From a virus, in IMG/VR virus record IMGVR_UViG_3300005253_000551, positions 1-53,062 of that record: a stretch of DNA of 53,062 nucleotides; one strand, given 5' to 3'. Positions 7,293-14,683 of this stretch are shown here, in pieces; position 1 is the first letter of the stretch; every line of letters begins with the position of its first letter. The notes under the pieces were generated by a model. It was given only the letters and a program-made list of their open reading frames with translations, did no database searches and had not been told where the DNA came from. The translations under genes and the position numbers were made by a program.

Positions 7293-7450
7293 TGCTCGTC
7301 CTCCTCGGGCTTCTTGGGGTACATGTGGTCGTAGATCTTCATCCAGGTCTGCCATATCTCCGTCTTGAGCTTTCGCTTGGTCCTCTTTAGCCGGTTGACC
7401 TTCCTACGGAGGGTCTGCTCGTCGCGGGAGATCTTCCTGGGCTCGCTCAT
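7289..7450 (-). CDS. Small basic helical protein
   Basis: A 53-residue, strongly basic protein (RRKVNRLKRTKRKLKTEIWQ) with an acidic tail (KKPEEDEQ). It overlaps the tiny membrane gene downstream and the gene upstream, both by ATGA. The composition suggests RNA or DNA binding or a short coiled coil. No family recognised. Confidence 0.55.
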   Translation of the reverse strand: MSEPRKISRDEQTLRRKVNRLKRTKRKLKTEIWQTWMKIYDHMYPKKPEEDEQ

Positions 7451-7629
7451 GTCCAGCCCGCCTTCTTGCGCCACGCGGCGTCTTCGCCGTGGAGCAGGTA
7501 GTCGAGAGCGTTCTGGGCGCTGAGGATCGACCACTTGTTGCCGATCGGGTCCTTGCGAAGCCGGGTGAGCTTCCGCCTGAGGTACGCCAGGCGCCAATCG
7601 TTGAAGTCGTTGGTGGGCTGATCACTCAT
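7447..7629 (-). CDS. Small hypothetical protein
   Basis: A 60-residue, basic, mostly helical protein (WRLAYLRRKLTRLRKDPIG). It starts 3 bases after the rtcB stop codon and is probably co-transcribed with it. Although the amino-acid character is similar to the next gene, there is no clear repeat between them. No function can be assigned. Confidence 0.55.
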   Translation of the reverse strand: MSDQPTNDFNDWRLAYLRRKLTRLRKDPIGNKWSILSAQNALDYLLHGEDAAWRKKAGWT

Positions 7630-7632
7630 GGC

Positions 7633-8819
7633 TCATCCCTTCACGCACAGCACCGGGCGCAGCTCGTGCTCGATCTTCACAAGGTCCGCCTGGTAGCCCA
7701 TGACCTTGTCGATGTCCTTGTAGGCCCCAGGGATCTCGTCGAGGACGTCCTTGTCCTTCCGGCATTCGACACCGTCGGTCTGGGCTGCAAAGTCGTCGAC
7801 GGTGAAGGTCTTCTTCGCCTTGTTCCTGCTCATCCGCCGGCCGGCGCCGTGCGACGCGGACCGGAAGCTTTCCTCGCAGCCGAGGCCTTTGACGATGAAC
7901 GACTTCGTGCCCATGGAGCCCGGGATGATTCCCAGCTCGCCCTTGTCCGCGCTGATGGCACCCTTGCGGGTCAGGAAGACCTTCTCGCCGTAGTGCGTCT
8001 CCTCGGCGACGTAGTTGTGATGGCACATGACCGGCTCGTCGAAGGCGAGATGATCGGTCGACTCGTCGCCAGCCATGCTCAACTGCGGGAACGCCCGCAA
8101 CATCACGCCTGACAGGATCCGGATCATGTACTGCCGGTTCTGGAGCGCGTACTCCTGGGCCCAGTACAGGTCGTTACGGTACGCTGCCATCTCCGGGGTG
8201 CCGGCCAGGAACACGCTCAGGTCCGGGTCGGGCAGACCATCGTTGTGGGCGAGGGTCTTGGCGATGGAGATGTGGTAGTCGGCTAGCGTCTTGCCGATGT
8301 GCCGGGAGCCGCTGTGCAGCATGAACCAGACGGCGTCGTTCTCGTCGAGACAAAGCTCGATAAAGTGGTTCCCTCCGCCGAGCGTGCCCATCTGCAACAT
8401 GGCGCGCTCGAAGAGCTGTGCTGTTATCGGCTGCAATTCGTTGACCGTTCCCCACAGCGAGCTTCCCAGCACTTCGCTCGAAATCTTCTTGTTCCAATGG
8501 AAGCCGACGGGGATGGACCGCTCGATCTCGTGCCGGAGGTCGGCAAGCGAGTCGGGCAGGTCGGAAGCGGAGAGGTCCATCCGTACCGCGGCCATGCCGC
8601 AGCCAATGTCGACGCCGACGGCGGCCGGGCTGACCGCATCCTTCATGGCGATCACGGAGCCCACCGTCGCGCCCATGCCCCAGTGGACGTCGGGCATCGC
8701 GGCGACGTGGTGGAAGACCCAGGGCAGGCTCGCAGTGTTCTTGAGCTGGGCAAGGCCTGCGGCTCGATCTCGTCTTCCGGTGCCCAGATGCGGAGCTTGT
8801 CGAACTTGGTGATGGACAT
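7633..8819 (-). CDS. rtcB: RtcB-family RNA ligase, reading frame interrupted
   Basis: RtcB is a Mn2+- and GTP-dependent ligase that joins RNA 2',3'-cyclic phosphate or 3'-phosphate ends to 5'-OH ends. The family motifs are present in order: MPDVHWGMGATVG, GVDIGCGM with the metal-binding Cys, GTLGGGNHFIEL, HSGSRHIG, and SASHGAGRRMSR with the guanylylated His. The true N-terminus (MSITKFDKLRIWAPEDEIEP) begins at 8819 behind AGGAGGGAAC, but its frame shifts by -1 relative to the rest at about 8754. Joined, the product is about 395 residues, normal for short RtcBs. The break may be a sequencing error, a real inactivating deletion, or less likely a recoding site. It is the second gene after the tRNA at 8832. 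Confidence 0.9.
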
Positions 8820-8831
8820 GGTTCCCTCCTG

Positions 8832-8904
8832 TGGTTGCGGGGGGTGGAATTGAACCACCAAGGCCAAGCTTATGAGACCCGGTGAGGACCATCCTCTCCC
8901 CGCA
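8832..8904 (-). tRNA. tRNA with CAT anticodon (Met type), CCA encoded
   Basis: Read on the minus strand from 8904: acceptor TGCGGGG pairs with CCCCGCA, followed by ACCA. The anticodon stem CGGGT/GCTTG holds loop CTCATAA, anticodon CAT at 8874-8872. The variable loop is 5 bases, and the T-arm is GGTGG-TTCAATT-CCACC. The D-arm is short (GAGG-ATGGT-CCTC). The 3' end CCCCGCAACCA and GCGGGG start are like bacterial initiator tRNA, but position 1 pairs with A72 and the anticodon stem lacks three G-C pairs. It may be an initiator-derived or elongator tRNA-Met, or tRNA-Ile2 if the wobble C is modified. It lies 12 bases before rtcB, in the same direction. Confidence 0.8.
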
Positions 8905-8918
8905 TGAACGCCGCTCGG

Positions 8919-8947
8919 CATGTACCGTTGCCTGCGCTGGCTGTCAA
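8919..8947 (-). promoter_or_regulatory. Promoter for tRNA-rtcB operon
   Basis: On the minus strand there is a consensus -35 TTGACA (8947-8942), a 17-bp spacer and a -10 TACATG (8924-8919). Transcription would start near 8912, only about 8 bases before the tRNA 5' end at 8904, a typical arrangement for a tRNA-led operon. Confidence 0.7.
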
Positions 8948-9153
8948 GAATGGCGGCGGTAGAAATGCCCTCCCTCCCCCGGCGTTGCTCAGGCTTCGGC
9001 CAGGAGGAACAGACCGACCAACCGGGATCGGGAGGGCACGGGCGCCGTCGCGTCCAACTCCGCCGCCCTGTCACAAGCTACCCCGGTCCCCGCGCCGGTG
9101 CAAGTAGGGTTCTACGTGGAACACCGTTGAGATGTAGGCAATGGTGCTCCATC

Positions 9154-9179
9154 GTTCTCTACGGGGTGCCCCAGAGAAC
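9154..9179. other. Hairpin next to operator
   Basis: GTTCTCT at 9154-9160 and AGAGAAC at 9173-9179 form a 7-bp stem that encloses GGGG-TG-CCCC, with AC bulged. It ends 3 bases before the operator palindrome at 9183. It may be a second regulator site or a short terminator facing either operon. Confidence 0.45.
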
Positions 9180-9182
9180 AGT

Positions 9183-9203
9183 ATTGTGACCGAGGGTCAC
9201 AAT
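9183..9203. promoter_or_regulatory. Operator palindrome, 9-bp arms
   Basis: ATTGTGACC and GGTCACAAT flank a 3-base centre GAG as a perfect inverted repeat. It ends 4 bases before the -35 box of the promoter at 9208. Seven of the nine arm positions match the operator at 25930, which has the same 3-base centre, so both are likely bound by one regulator, probably the HTH protein at 25642. Confidence 0.75.
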
Positions 9204-9207
9204 CGCC

Positions 9208-9236
9208 TTGACTCCACAGCGCACACGCCGTACAAC
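9208..9236 (+). promoter_or_regulatory. Promoter for the 9274-20736 operon
   Basis: TTGACT (9208-9213), a 17-bp spacer and TACAAC (9231-9236) make a good sigma70-type promoter. The start codon at 9274 is 66 bases from the -35, close to the distance seen at the other TTGACTYC elements. The operator palindrome lies immediately upstream. Confidence 0.7.
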
Positions 9237-9273
9237 AGCATTACACGGAGCGCACAAGAACACGGAGACGACC

Positions 9274-9552
9274 ATGATCATGACCCAGATCGACAACCTT
9301 CCCGCCCTGCTTTTCAGAATGACGATCAGCAAGCAGATCCACGACCAAGTTGGAGACCCCCGCGATACCCTGGACCAGGTCCTGGGCCGCGCCTACGACA
9401 TGGGGGACGACGACGAGAGGCAGGAGGTCCAGGCCTGGACGGACCGCCAGCCTGACTCCTTCGAATCCGCGGCTGCTTTCACGGGAAGGGCGAATGCCAT
9501 CGCCGCCATCCACCGGCTGACCACCGAGGGCGGCGGGACGGGCGAGCAGTAG
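9274..9552 (+). CDS. Hypothetical protein, first gene of long rightward operon
   Basis: A 92-residue, acidic, mainly helical protein (LLFRMTISKQIHDQVGDPRDTLDQVLGRAYDM). The start at 9274 follows ACACGGAGACGACC; an ATG two codons later is also possible. It has no recognised family. As the first gene behind an operator-controlled promoter it is likely expressed early. Confidence 0.6.
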   Translation: MIMTQIDNLPALLFRMTISKQIHDQVGDPRDTLDQVLGRAYDMGDDDERQEVQAWTDRQPDSFESAAAFTGRANAIAAIHRLTTEGGGTGEQ

Positions 9553-9561
9553 GAGAACCTT

Positions 9562-9828
9562 ATGAAGAACCCCGTCCCGATGAGATGCGCCCGCGAGTGC
9601 CGCGAGCCACCGATCATCATCCATCACATGCCTGGCAGGATGGGGCGTGGCTTCCACCTCGCTTGCAAATGTCAGTGGGCGCCCGGCTCCGAGAGAGAGA
9701 GCAACGCGATCACGAACTGGAACGGGCAGCAATCTGGGATCGTGTATTATTCGTCGGACCCGACCTGCCGCCATCCGATCCACAAGCCACGCGGATTCCT
9801 CGCGCGGCTACGATCCATGTTCAGATAG
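9562..9828 (+). CDS. Lar-like zinc-ribbon protein
   Basis: An 88-residue protein with a cysteine pair (CARECRE), then CKC, and then SERESNAITNWN. The end of this pattern (s-eAi-xx-WN) is the signature of the Lar/restriction-alleviation and related phage zinc-ribbon families, in which two CxxC knuckles precede a short helix ending in WN. The cysteine spacing here deviates from the classic form, so the call is moderate. Lar proteins modulate host type I restriction. The start follows AGGAGAACCTT. Confidence 0.5.
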   Translation: MKNPVPMRCARECREPPIIIHHMPGRMGRGFHLACKCQWAPGSERESNAITNWNGQQSGIVYYSSDPTCRHPIHKPRGFLARLRSMFR

Positions 9829-9840
9829 AGGGAGGAAGCC

Positions 9841-10131
9841 ATGAGTGAGCAATACGCGAACAGGCGAGCCAGAGCATCGGTGTGCCTGCTGAGGGCAGCC
9901 GGACAGATCACACAGACGAGCAACGCGCTTCATGTCTTTGCCGTTCTCAAGGTTGAGACTGCCTTCGAGGATATCGGCGTCGAGCACGATGCCGTCGACC
10001 GGGTTCACGACGTGCTCGACTACTTTAACTGCGACCGCTACAGCGCACGCTACAGCGTAGAATGTGCGAAGCAGGTATACCGCGGTGCAGCTTTGGCTGA
10101 CTTCTTCTCAGCAGGCAGGAGGACGCCATGA
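9841..10131 (+). CDS. Hypothetical protein
   Basis: A 96-residue helical protein behind a strong GAGGGAGGAAGCC site. It has two isolated cysteines and no clear domain. It overlaps the DUF6011 gene by ATGA, so the two are probably made in equal amount. No function can be given. Confidence 0.6.
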   Translation: MSEQYANRRARASVCLLRAAGQITQTSNALHVFAVLKVETAFEDIGVEHDAVDRVHDVLDYFNCDRYSARYSVECAKQVYRGAALADFFSAGRRTP

Positions 10132-10628
10132 GCTACGAGAACGCACCCGCCACGAGAATGCTCGCCACCCAGTGCGCCGCCTGCGCCCGGCCCCTCGTCG
10201 ACGCCACCAGCGTCGAGACCGGCATGGGCCCGGACTGCCGCAAGAAGTACGGGGTCGACGACCTCGACCCGGAGGCGCGGCAGCAGGCCAATAAGCTGGT
10301 CTACCAGATCGCCCAGGACCAGGACGGGGCCACGGTCCTCGACTGCACCGCGCGCCTGCGCGAGCTTGGGTTCGGAGCGCTCGCGGCCCGGATCATCAAG
10401 CGCCTCAAGATCATCACGGTCTTCCGGTGCGACGCCGGCCTGGTGGTGAAGACGCCCTTCGACCCCAACGTCGTCGAGGCCATGCGCGAGATCCCTGGCC
10501 GGCGCTGGGACAAGGAACGGAAGACCAACATCTTCCCCGCGACTGCGGATCGCCAGGTCTGGGGTCTGCTACAGCGGTTCTACCCGGGGCAGACAGCCCT
10601 CGGGATTCACGGAGCGTTCACGATCTAG
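10128..10628 (+). CDS. DUF6011 zinc-binding protein with HARP-like C-terminus
   Basis: A 166-residue protein. Residues 14-42 match the DUF6011 knuckle, CAACARPLVDATSVETGMGP then DCRKKYG, a four-ligand zinc site common in phage proteins. Residues 90-160 (VFRCDAGLVVKTPFDPNVVE, then REIPGRRWDKERKTNIFP) resemble the HARP/SMARCAL1-type region (ip-rrWd-k-w-fp) that binds DNA forks in helicase relatives. No ATPase motif is present, so it is probably a DNA-binding accessory protein. Confidence 0.65.
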   Translation: MSYENAPATRMLATQCAACARPLVDATSVETGMGPDCRKKYGVDDLDPEARQQANKLVYQIAQDQDGATVLDCTARLRELGFGALAARIIKRLKIITVFRCDAGLVVKTPFDPNVVEAMREIPGRRWDKERKTNIFPATADRQVWGLLQRFYPGQTALGIHGAFTI

Positions 10629-10660
10629 CGAGCGCACAACACTGACACGGAGGCGATGTC

Positions 10661-10738
10661 ATGGAGGCAAGAATCTTAGACACGAAGGACGGTACGGTCG
10701 GCACGTCTCGGCGCGCGCCGAGAAGGCGGGCGGCATGA
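10661..10738 (+). CDS. 25-residue ORF coupled to the next gene
   Basis: ATG at 10661 follows CGGAGG with 7-base spacing. The frame encodes 25 residues ending in a basic tail (SRRAPRRRAA) and stops at TGA 10736-10738, inside an ATGA junction with the ATG at 10735. A perfect 18-bp palindrome (TCTCGGCGC and GCGCCGAGA, 10706-10723) lies within it. It may be a leader peptide whose translation controls the next gene, or a real micro-protein. Confidence 0.45.
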   Translation: MEARILDTKDGTVGTSRRAPRRRAA

Positions 10739-11532
10739 CGCGGGGGGAAGCTGCGAAGACTGCTAAGAAGTTGAAGCTGAGCGATCTGATGGTTGAAGCC
10801 TTAGAAGATATCGTGGTGGACTTAGGGGAGAAAGATATGCGCGTTCGCAAGCAGGCGGCACTCGTACGCCGCGGCCTGATCAAAGTTGATCTGCAATCAG
10901 GGAGGATTACTGCCTTGACTGATGCCGGCCGCAATCTTGCGATTGGGCTAGGTATTGATGTCAAGTACTGGGAGGAGTGCCGAGCCCGGCATAAGAAGGC
11001 GGAGGCAGCGGCGCGGAAGAAGGTAGCGGCGCCTGTGAAGACACGCTACTCGGGGGCGATGCGGAATCTGCTGCTGCGCCTGCTACATCATGGCAACGCA
11101 AATCTGAGCCAGAATGACCGGACCGCTGAGGCGCTGATTGAGCGCGACGCCAGTGCTTCACGAGATCCTCGGACGCCCGCGCCCGTGCGGTGGGTGTCCT
11201 GGGGCTGGCCACGGGAAGGGGAGCCTATACGGCAGGGGGAACCTAAGTTCCTGCACGGGCGCGGGCGGCTCATGTTGACCGCTGCCGGCCGTGATGACGC
11301 CAAGGCGATGGAGGCGGACGGCGTCAAGCGGGACGCCATCACCGAGGAAGGCGTTGAGCAGTTGCTTCTCGAAGCCATCGAGTTCGCCGACAGCGAGAAT
11401 CTGTTCAAGCGCATGGGCCACAAGGTCAGCACCATGTCCTTCAGGCACGCCGGACGGCGCGCAGGCGAACGCTCTGGCCTCGTTGTCACCGTCGACGACG
11501 CGGTCTTTCGTGTGAGCATTGAGCCTATCTGA
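10735..11532 (+). CDS. Hypothetical protein with winged-helix-like segments
   Basis: A 265-residue basic protein. Two segments look like the end of winged-helix units: LVRRGLIKVDLQSGRITALTDAG near residue 43, and HGRGRLMLTAAGRDDAKAM near residue 173, both following the pattern of a recognition helix, then a wing, then LT-x-G. A DNA-binding role is inferred. It is coupled to the 25-residue ORF upstream. Confidence 0.5.
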   Translation: MTRGEAAKTAKKLKLSDLMVEALEDIVVDLGEKDMRVRKQAALVRRGLIKVDLQSGRITALTDAGRNLAIGLGIDVKYWEECRARHKKAEAAARKKVAAPVKTRYSGAMRNLLLRLLHHGNANLSQNDRTAEALIERDASASRDPRTPAPVRWVSWGWPREGEPIRQGEPKFLHGRGRLMLTAAGRDDAKAMEADGVKRDAITEEGVEQLLLEAIEFADSENLFKRMGHKVSTMSFRHAGRRAGERSGLVVTVDDAVFRVSIEPI

Positions 11533-11575
11533 TGACGGCACAACGCGGGCGCGGCCCGCAGGAGGAGGAGAGGCG

Positions 11576-12682
11576 ATGACGAAGCCACTGAGCAAGACAG
11601 AGAAGAAGGCCCGCGCGAAGGCGATGGCATCGACCGTAGAGATCAAGAAGAAGATACCGGCCAAGCCTAAGAAAAAGCCCGCTACCAAGGCCAAGAAGGC
11701 GCCGCTTGGTCCCATCCCGGACATCGTTAATTACGTCGTGGAGGAAGGCCCGTTCTCCATGAAGGAGCAGCGTGAATGCGCTCCGGGCTTGGATAACGAT
11801 GCAGTGTATCGCGAAGCAGAGGAGGCTGTGAAGCTGGGCTGGTTGCGAAAGAATAAGAAGGGCATCTACTCCTTGGCCAGGAAGGTGCCCAAGAAGAAGG
11901 CGCCGGTCAAGAATAAGCCCGTCACCAAGGCCAAAAAGGCTGCGAAGACGGAGCTGAGCGACAAGGATCTCAACGACGTAGAAGAGGTCGTGGACTTCCT
12001 CATGGACAACTGCCCTGACAGATCTCCCCCGGTGACCGCTGGCGAGCTGGACAGCGAAGCTATAGGCGGTCCACAGGTACTCCGGAACGCTTTGAAGCTG
12101 GGCAGGATCGTCAAGGACGGCGACGGCTACCGCCTGAACAAGGGGGGCGATGTCGCGATGGGAGCGCTCGCTATTCTCCAGAAGGTTGAGGAGGAGTCGG
12201 TTCGTTGCGCCGAAGAGCTGGCCGAGGTGAAAAAGCTATACGACGAGGGACGCAAGAAGTCTGCCACCGTGGAGCCCGCGCTCCGCACCAAGGTCACAAC
12301 GCTGGAAAAGCAGATCACCGGGTGGGAGCTACGCAACAATATCCAGATCGCAACCTACCGCCTCGAACGGTGGGAGGCCGGGCTACTAAGCGAGGGTATC
12401 CAAGAGACAGGTCGCAGCCTGGCCGGGCTACGCATGGCGATGAACGACGGTCTCACTGGTGGCGTGCCCGGGGATGCGACAATTGGTGATTATCGGACGT
12501 GGGCGTTCGCTCGGCTGGATGAATTGAACGCCGCCTTGGCCATCCTCAACAGGTACAGCTATCCGCGTGCCGGCGTAATGACTGAGGTCAAGCCGGAGCC
12601 CTCAGAGGACTTTGACAAGATGCTGACATGCTTGGTGTCACAGGACACGGGTCGGGTCGAGTGGCCAAGGAAGCGGACATGA
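11576..12682 (+). CDS. Histone-like protein with two winged-helix-like modules
   Basis: A 368-residue protein. The N-terminus (residues 1-45) and a linker (100-130) are Lys/Ala/Pro-rich like histone H1 tails (PAKPKKKPATKAKKAP; PKKKAPVKNKPVTKAKKA). Between and after them are two related modules (IPDIVNYVVEEGPFSMKEQ to GIYSLARK; VEEVVDFLMDNCPDRSPP to GYRLNKGG), each with winged-helix features. Residues 200-300 are coiled coil. The start at 11576 has GGAGGAGGAGAGGCG. I infer a chromatin-like DNA-binding protein. Confidence 0.6.
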   Translation: MTKPLSKTEKKARAKAMASTVEIKKKIPAKPKKKPATKAKKAPLGPIPDIVNYVVEEGPFSMKEQRECAPGLDNDAVYREAEEAVKLGWLRKNKKGIYSLARKVPKKKAPVKNKPVTKAKKAAKTELSDKDLNDVEEVVDFLMDNCPDRSPPVTAGELDSEAIGGPQVLRNALKLGRIVKDGDGYRLNKGGDVAMGALAILQKVEEESVRCAEELAEVKKLYDEGRKKSATVEPALRTKVTTLEKQITGWELRNNIQIATYRLERWEAGLLSEGIQETGRSLAGLRMAMNDGLTGGVPGDATIGDYRTWAFARLDELNAALAILNRYSYPRAGVMTEVKPEPSEDFDKMLTCLVSQDTGRVEWPRKRT

Positions 12683-12900
12683 TCCGGCACGTGTGTCACG
12701 CGCACGGCTGCAATATGAGCATCCCAACCAAGATGCTGATGTGCCGGCGGCACTGGCGGATGGTCCCCAGAGCTATCCAGAACGATGTGTGGGCCGCCTA
12801 CGTGCCCGGTCAGGATCAGGGGCAGAGCACCCCTACCGAGGAGTGGCACAAAGCGGCGGATGCGGCGATAGCGGCGGTCCGGAAGAAGGAGGGGATGTGA
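12679..12900 (+). CDS. Small zinc-binding phage protein
   Basis: A 73-residue protein with the pattern CHAHGCNMSIPTKMLMCRRHW: a C/H knuckle, then a C-x2-HW knuckle followed by RMVP. This is a recurrent small phage protein whose four ligands probably hold one zinc ion. The function is not established. The start lies in an ATGA junction. Confidence 0.65.
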   Translation: MIRHVCHAHGCNMSIPTKMLMCRRHWRMVPRAIQNDVWAAYVPGQDQGQSTPTEEWHKAADAAIAAVRKKEGM

Positions 12901-13451
12901 TGGCCTGGACAATCGTGAGGCTGGAGCGCGTGGGAGACGCTGGTGTTGTTGCCCAGTACGCGAAGCGATCTAAGCTCGGGGATCCTCGCTGGGATTTCGT
13001 GTCGGAGCTGTTGGCGAAGGAGGGGTATGAGCTGGGGCCAATCGTCGGAATGGTCACGCGCCCGAAGACGGAGTGGCCGTTCACGGCCTACATCTATACC
13101 AGCCTTGCAAAAGACGGCCAGGGCCGTTCCGGATCGCAACTTCATCGCTGGCCGGTTCGGTTGGCTTCGAAAGAGAAGGACATCGGCTTCCTCGACCAGA
13201 AGCGACACGTTGCCACGCAGGAGGACTGCAAGCTGCCGTGGAGCGGCCGCCGGGGAGGCGAGCGGTTCCGGTGCTACCTGTGCGGTCATCGGTTCAAGGC
13301 CGGCGACGGATATCGGTGGGTGCTCGGAACGAAGTCTGGCGTGTTGAACTTCATGGTCTGCGACGACTGCGACGGCCCGGACGTGATGGAGCGCTGGAAG
13401 ACGCAGGTCATCGAGGCTGGGGAACGATTCTGGTGGTACGGGGCGACATGA
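12900..13451 (+). CDS. Hypothetical zinc-ribbon protein
   Basis: A 183-residue protein. Residues 125-165 contain CYLCGHRF and then CDDCDG, two CxxC knuckles spaced as in a zinc ribbon. The N-terminal 120 residues form a mixed alpha/beta region without a known motif. It starts at a TGATG junction after AAGGAGGGGA. Probably a nucleic-acid-associated protein. Confidence 0.55.
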   Translation: MAWTIVRLERVGDAGVVAQYAKRSKLGDPRWDFVSELLAKEGYELGPIVGMVTRPKTEWPFTAYIYTSLAKDGQGRSGSQLHRWPVRLASKEKDIGFLDQKRHVATQEDCKLPWSGRRGGERFRCYLCGHRFKAGDGYRWVLGTKSGVLNFMVCDDCDGPDVMERWKTQVIEAGERFWWYGAT

Positions 13452-13744
13452 CACGGCTGGCGACGAGGGTCGTACATTGCAAGCGCGAGCGATCCGATGT
13501 CTATATTGGTCGCCCTTCGCGTTGGGGTAATCCGTTCAGCCATCTCTTTGGCACTCGGGCGCAGTATCGGGTTGCCTCACGCAAAGAGGCCATCGTGCGA
13601 TACGAAGAGTGGTTGGCGACGCAGCCCGAACTGATGGCCGCGCTACCTGAGCTGCGGGGCAAAATTCTCGGCTGCTGGTGTGCGCCGCAACCGTGTCACG
13701 GGGACGTGCTGGCGCGGCTGGCTGATGCGGCGGGAACGGCATGA
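13448..13744 (+). CDS. DUF4326 protein
   Basis: A 98-residue protein matching DUF4326 over its full length: VVHCKRERSDVYIGRPSRWG then NPF, a middle helix (EAIVRYEEWLATQPELM), and LRGKILGCWCAPQPCHGD with VLARLAD. The conserved N, R, C and H residues suggest an enzyme active site or metal site, but the family has no proven function. It lies one gene away from a DUF4406-type protein, and the two are often found in phage nucleotide-processing regions. Confidence 0.8.
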   Translation: MTRLATRVVHCKRERSDVYIGRPSRWGNPFSHLFGTRAQYRVASRKEAIVRYEEWLATQPELMAALPELRGKILGCWCAPQPCHGDVLARLADAAGTA

Positions 13745-14079
13745 CCGACTGGGACAAGCACTCGCGGCCAGAGATGGACCACGGGGTCCTCAGCCCTTCG
13801 GGGCGGGTGTCCAAGCGGGCCCGCAAGGCCAAGCTGGCCATCGAGGCGGCGCGGTTGTTCCCGCCGGGGTTCTGGGACAAGCCAGTGCCGACAGCGGCAC
13901 AGGAGGCCGCACAGGCCGCGCTGCAGCAACGCCGGCACGCAACCAGGCTGACAGACCTGGCGAATCGTGGCATGCACCCTCGCAAGTACAAGAAAGAGGC
14001 GGCCCGGGCCCTGGCAGAAGCGAAAGCGCTTGAGGCGGAGCACGGGCTCTCGCCGCAGATCGAGGAGGAGCAGTCGTGA
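13741..14079 (+). CDS. Hypothetical Ala/Arg-rich helical protein
   Basis: A 112-residue, alanine-rich, basic protein (KRARKAKLAIEAARLFPPGF; QEAAQAALQQRRHATRL) that is predicted almost wholly helical. It lies between the DUF4326 and DUF4406-type genes, with an ATGA overlap upstream and a GTGA overlap downstream, so it is probably part of the same functional unit. Confidence 0.55.
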   Translation: MTDWDKHSRPEMDHGVLSPSGRVSKRARKAKLAIEAARLFPPGFWDKPVPTAAQEAAQAALQQRRHATRLTDLANRGMHPRKYKKEAARALAEAKALEAEHGLSPQIEEEQS

Positions 14080-14420
14080 AGATCATCTACATCTGTCACC
14101 CCTACTCCGGCGACCCGGAGAGCAACCGCGAGAAGGTGGCGAAGATCTGCATGGCGGTGGCGAGGACGGGGCTGCTACCGCTGGCGCCGCAGATCTACCT
14201 GCCACAATTCATCGATGAGGAGACGCAGCGGGAGCTGGCGATGGAGATGTGCCGGGAGCTTCTGACTCGTTGCGATGTCCTCGGTATCTGCGGCGACGAG
14301 ATCACGGCCGGCATGAAGGAGGAGATCGCGCTCGCCGAGGAGCTGGGGATCACCAAGGGCACGATCACGCTCGTCGAGGGGATCGCTGGCTTCCCGTCAA
14401 TGGAGAACGCGGTGGCGTGA
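14076..14420 (+). CDS. DUF4406/nucleoside deoxyribosyltransferase-like protein
   Basis: A 114-residue protein starting at GTG. It opens with MKIIYICHPYSGDPESN, the typical first strand and nucleotide-sugar loop of the DUF4406/DUF7768 and nucleoside 2-deoxyribosyltransferase-like fold. APQIYLPQFID, LLTRCDVLGICGD and GMKEEIALAEELGI follow, the D-x-G-E region in which the catalytic Glu normally sits. It is likely a nucleotide- or nucleoside-processing enzyme in the cytoplasm, substrate unknown. Confidence 0.7.
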   Translation: MKIIYICHPYSGDPESNREKVAKICMAVARTGLLPLAPQIYLPQFIDEETQRELAMEMCRELLTRCDVLGICGDEITAGMKEEIALAEELGITKGTITLVEGIAGFPSMENAVA

Positions 14421-14448
14421 GCCCCGCGCCGGACCTGAAAGGACGACC

Positions 14449-14622
14449 ATGCTAAAGAAGCAAGACTTGACACAGAGGATCGCGTTCCTGGTGACTGATG
14501 AGCAATACGAGGGGGCGCAGGAACTGGCTGAACTCGAAGGGCAGCCCACGGTCAGCTCGTTCCTGAGACTGCTCCTCGACCGCGCGTTGGCGGCCCAGAA
14601 GGCATTCAAAGAGGGCGTGTGA
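14449..14622 (+). CDS. Ribbon-helix-helix (CopG-like) regulator
   Basis: A 57-residue protein. It has a short beta strand (TQRIAFLVTDEQ), a first helix (YEGAQELAELEG) and a second helix (TVSSFLRLLLDRALAAQ), the layout of ribbon-helix-helix DNA-binding proteins that bind palindromes as dimers. The ATG at 14449 follows AAAGGACGACC. No toxin gene follows, so a stand-alone repressor is more likely than an antitoxin. It is a candidate binder of the palindromes at 61-204. Confidence 0.65.
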   Translation: MLKKQDLTQRIAFLVTDEQYEGAQELAELEGQPTVSSFLRLLLDRALAAQKAFKEGV

Positions 14623-14683
14623 GATGCAGTCGGGTGGCTGCGTGCGTATGTAGGAGTGAGATGGCCGAACCAAGGAGGAAGCG

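Larger units (their letters stand above)
8905..9273. other. Divergent control region between tRNA-rtcB and 9274 operons
   Basis: This 369-base stretch holds no gene. It contains a leftward promoter (8919-8947), a hairpin (9154-9179), a perfect operator palindrome (9183-9203) and a rightward promoter (9208-9236). The part from 8948 to 9100 is GC-rich and has no structure I could interpret. Confidence 0.65.

Noticed and set aside
8652-9074. Leftward 140-codon frame over the tRNA as a separate gene
   Set aside because: Only its part from 8819 to about 8754 is protein-like. That part is the displaced RtcB N-terminus, and the upstream part covers the tRNA and promoter.
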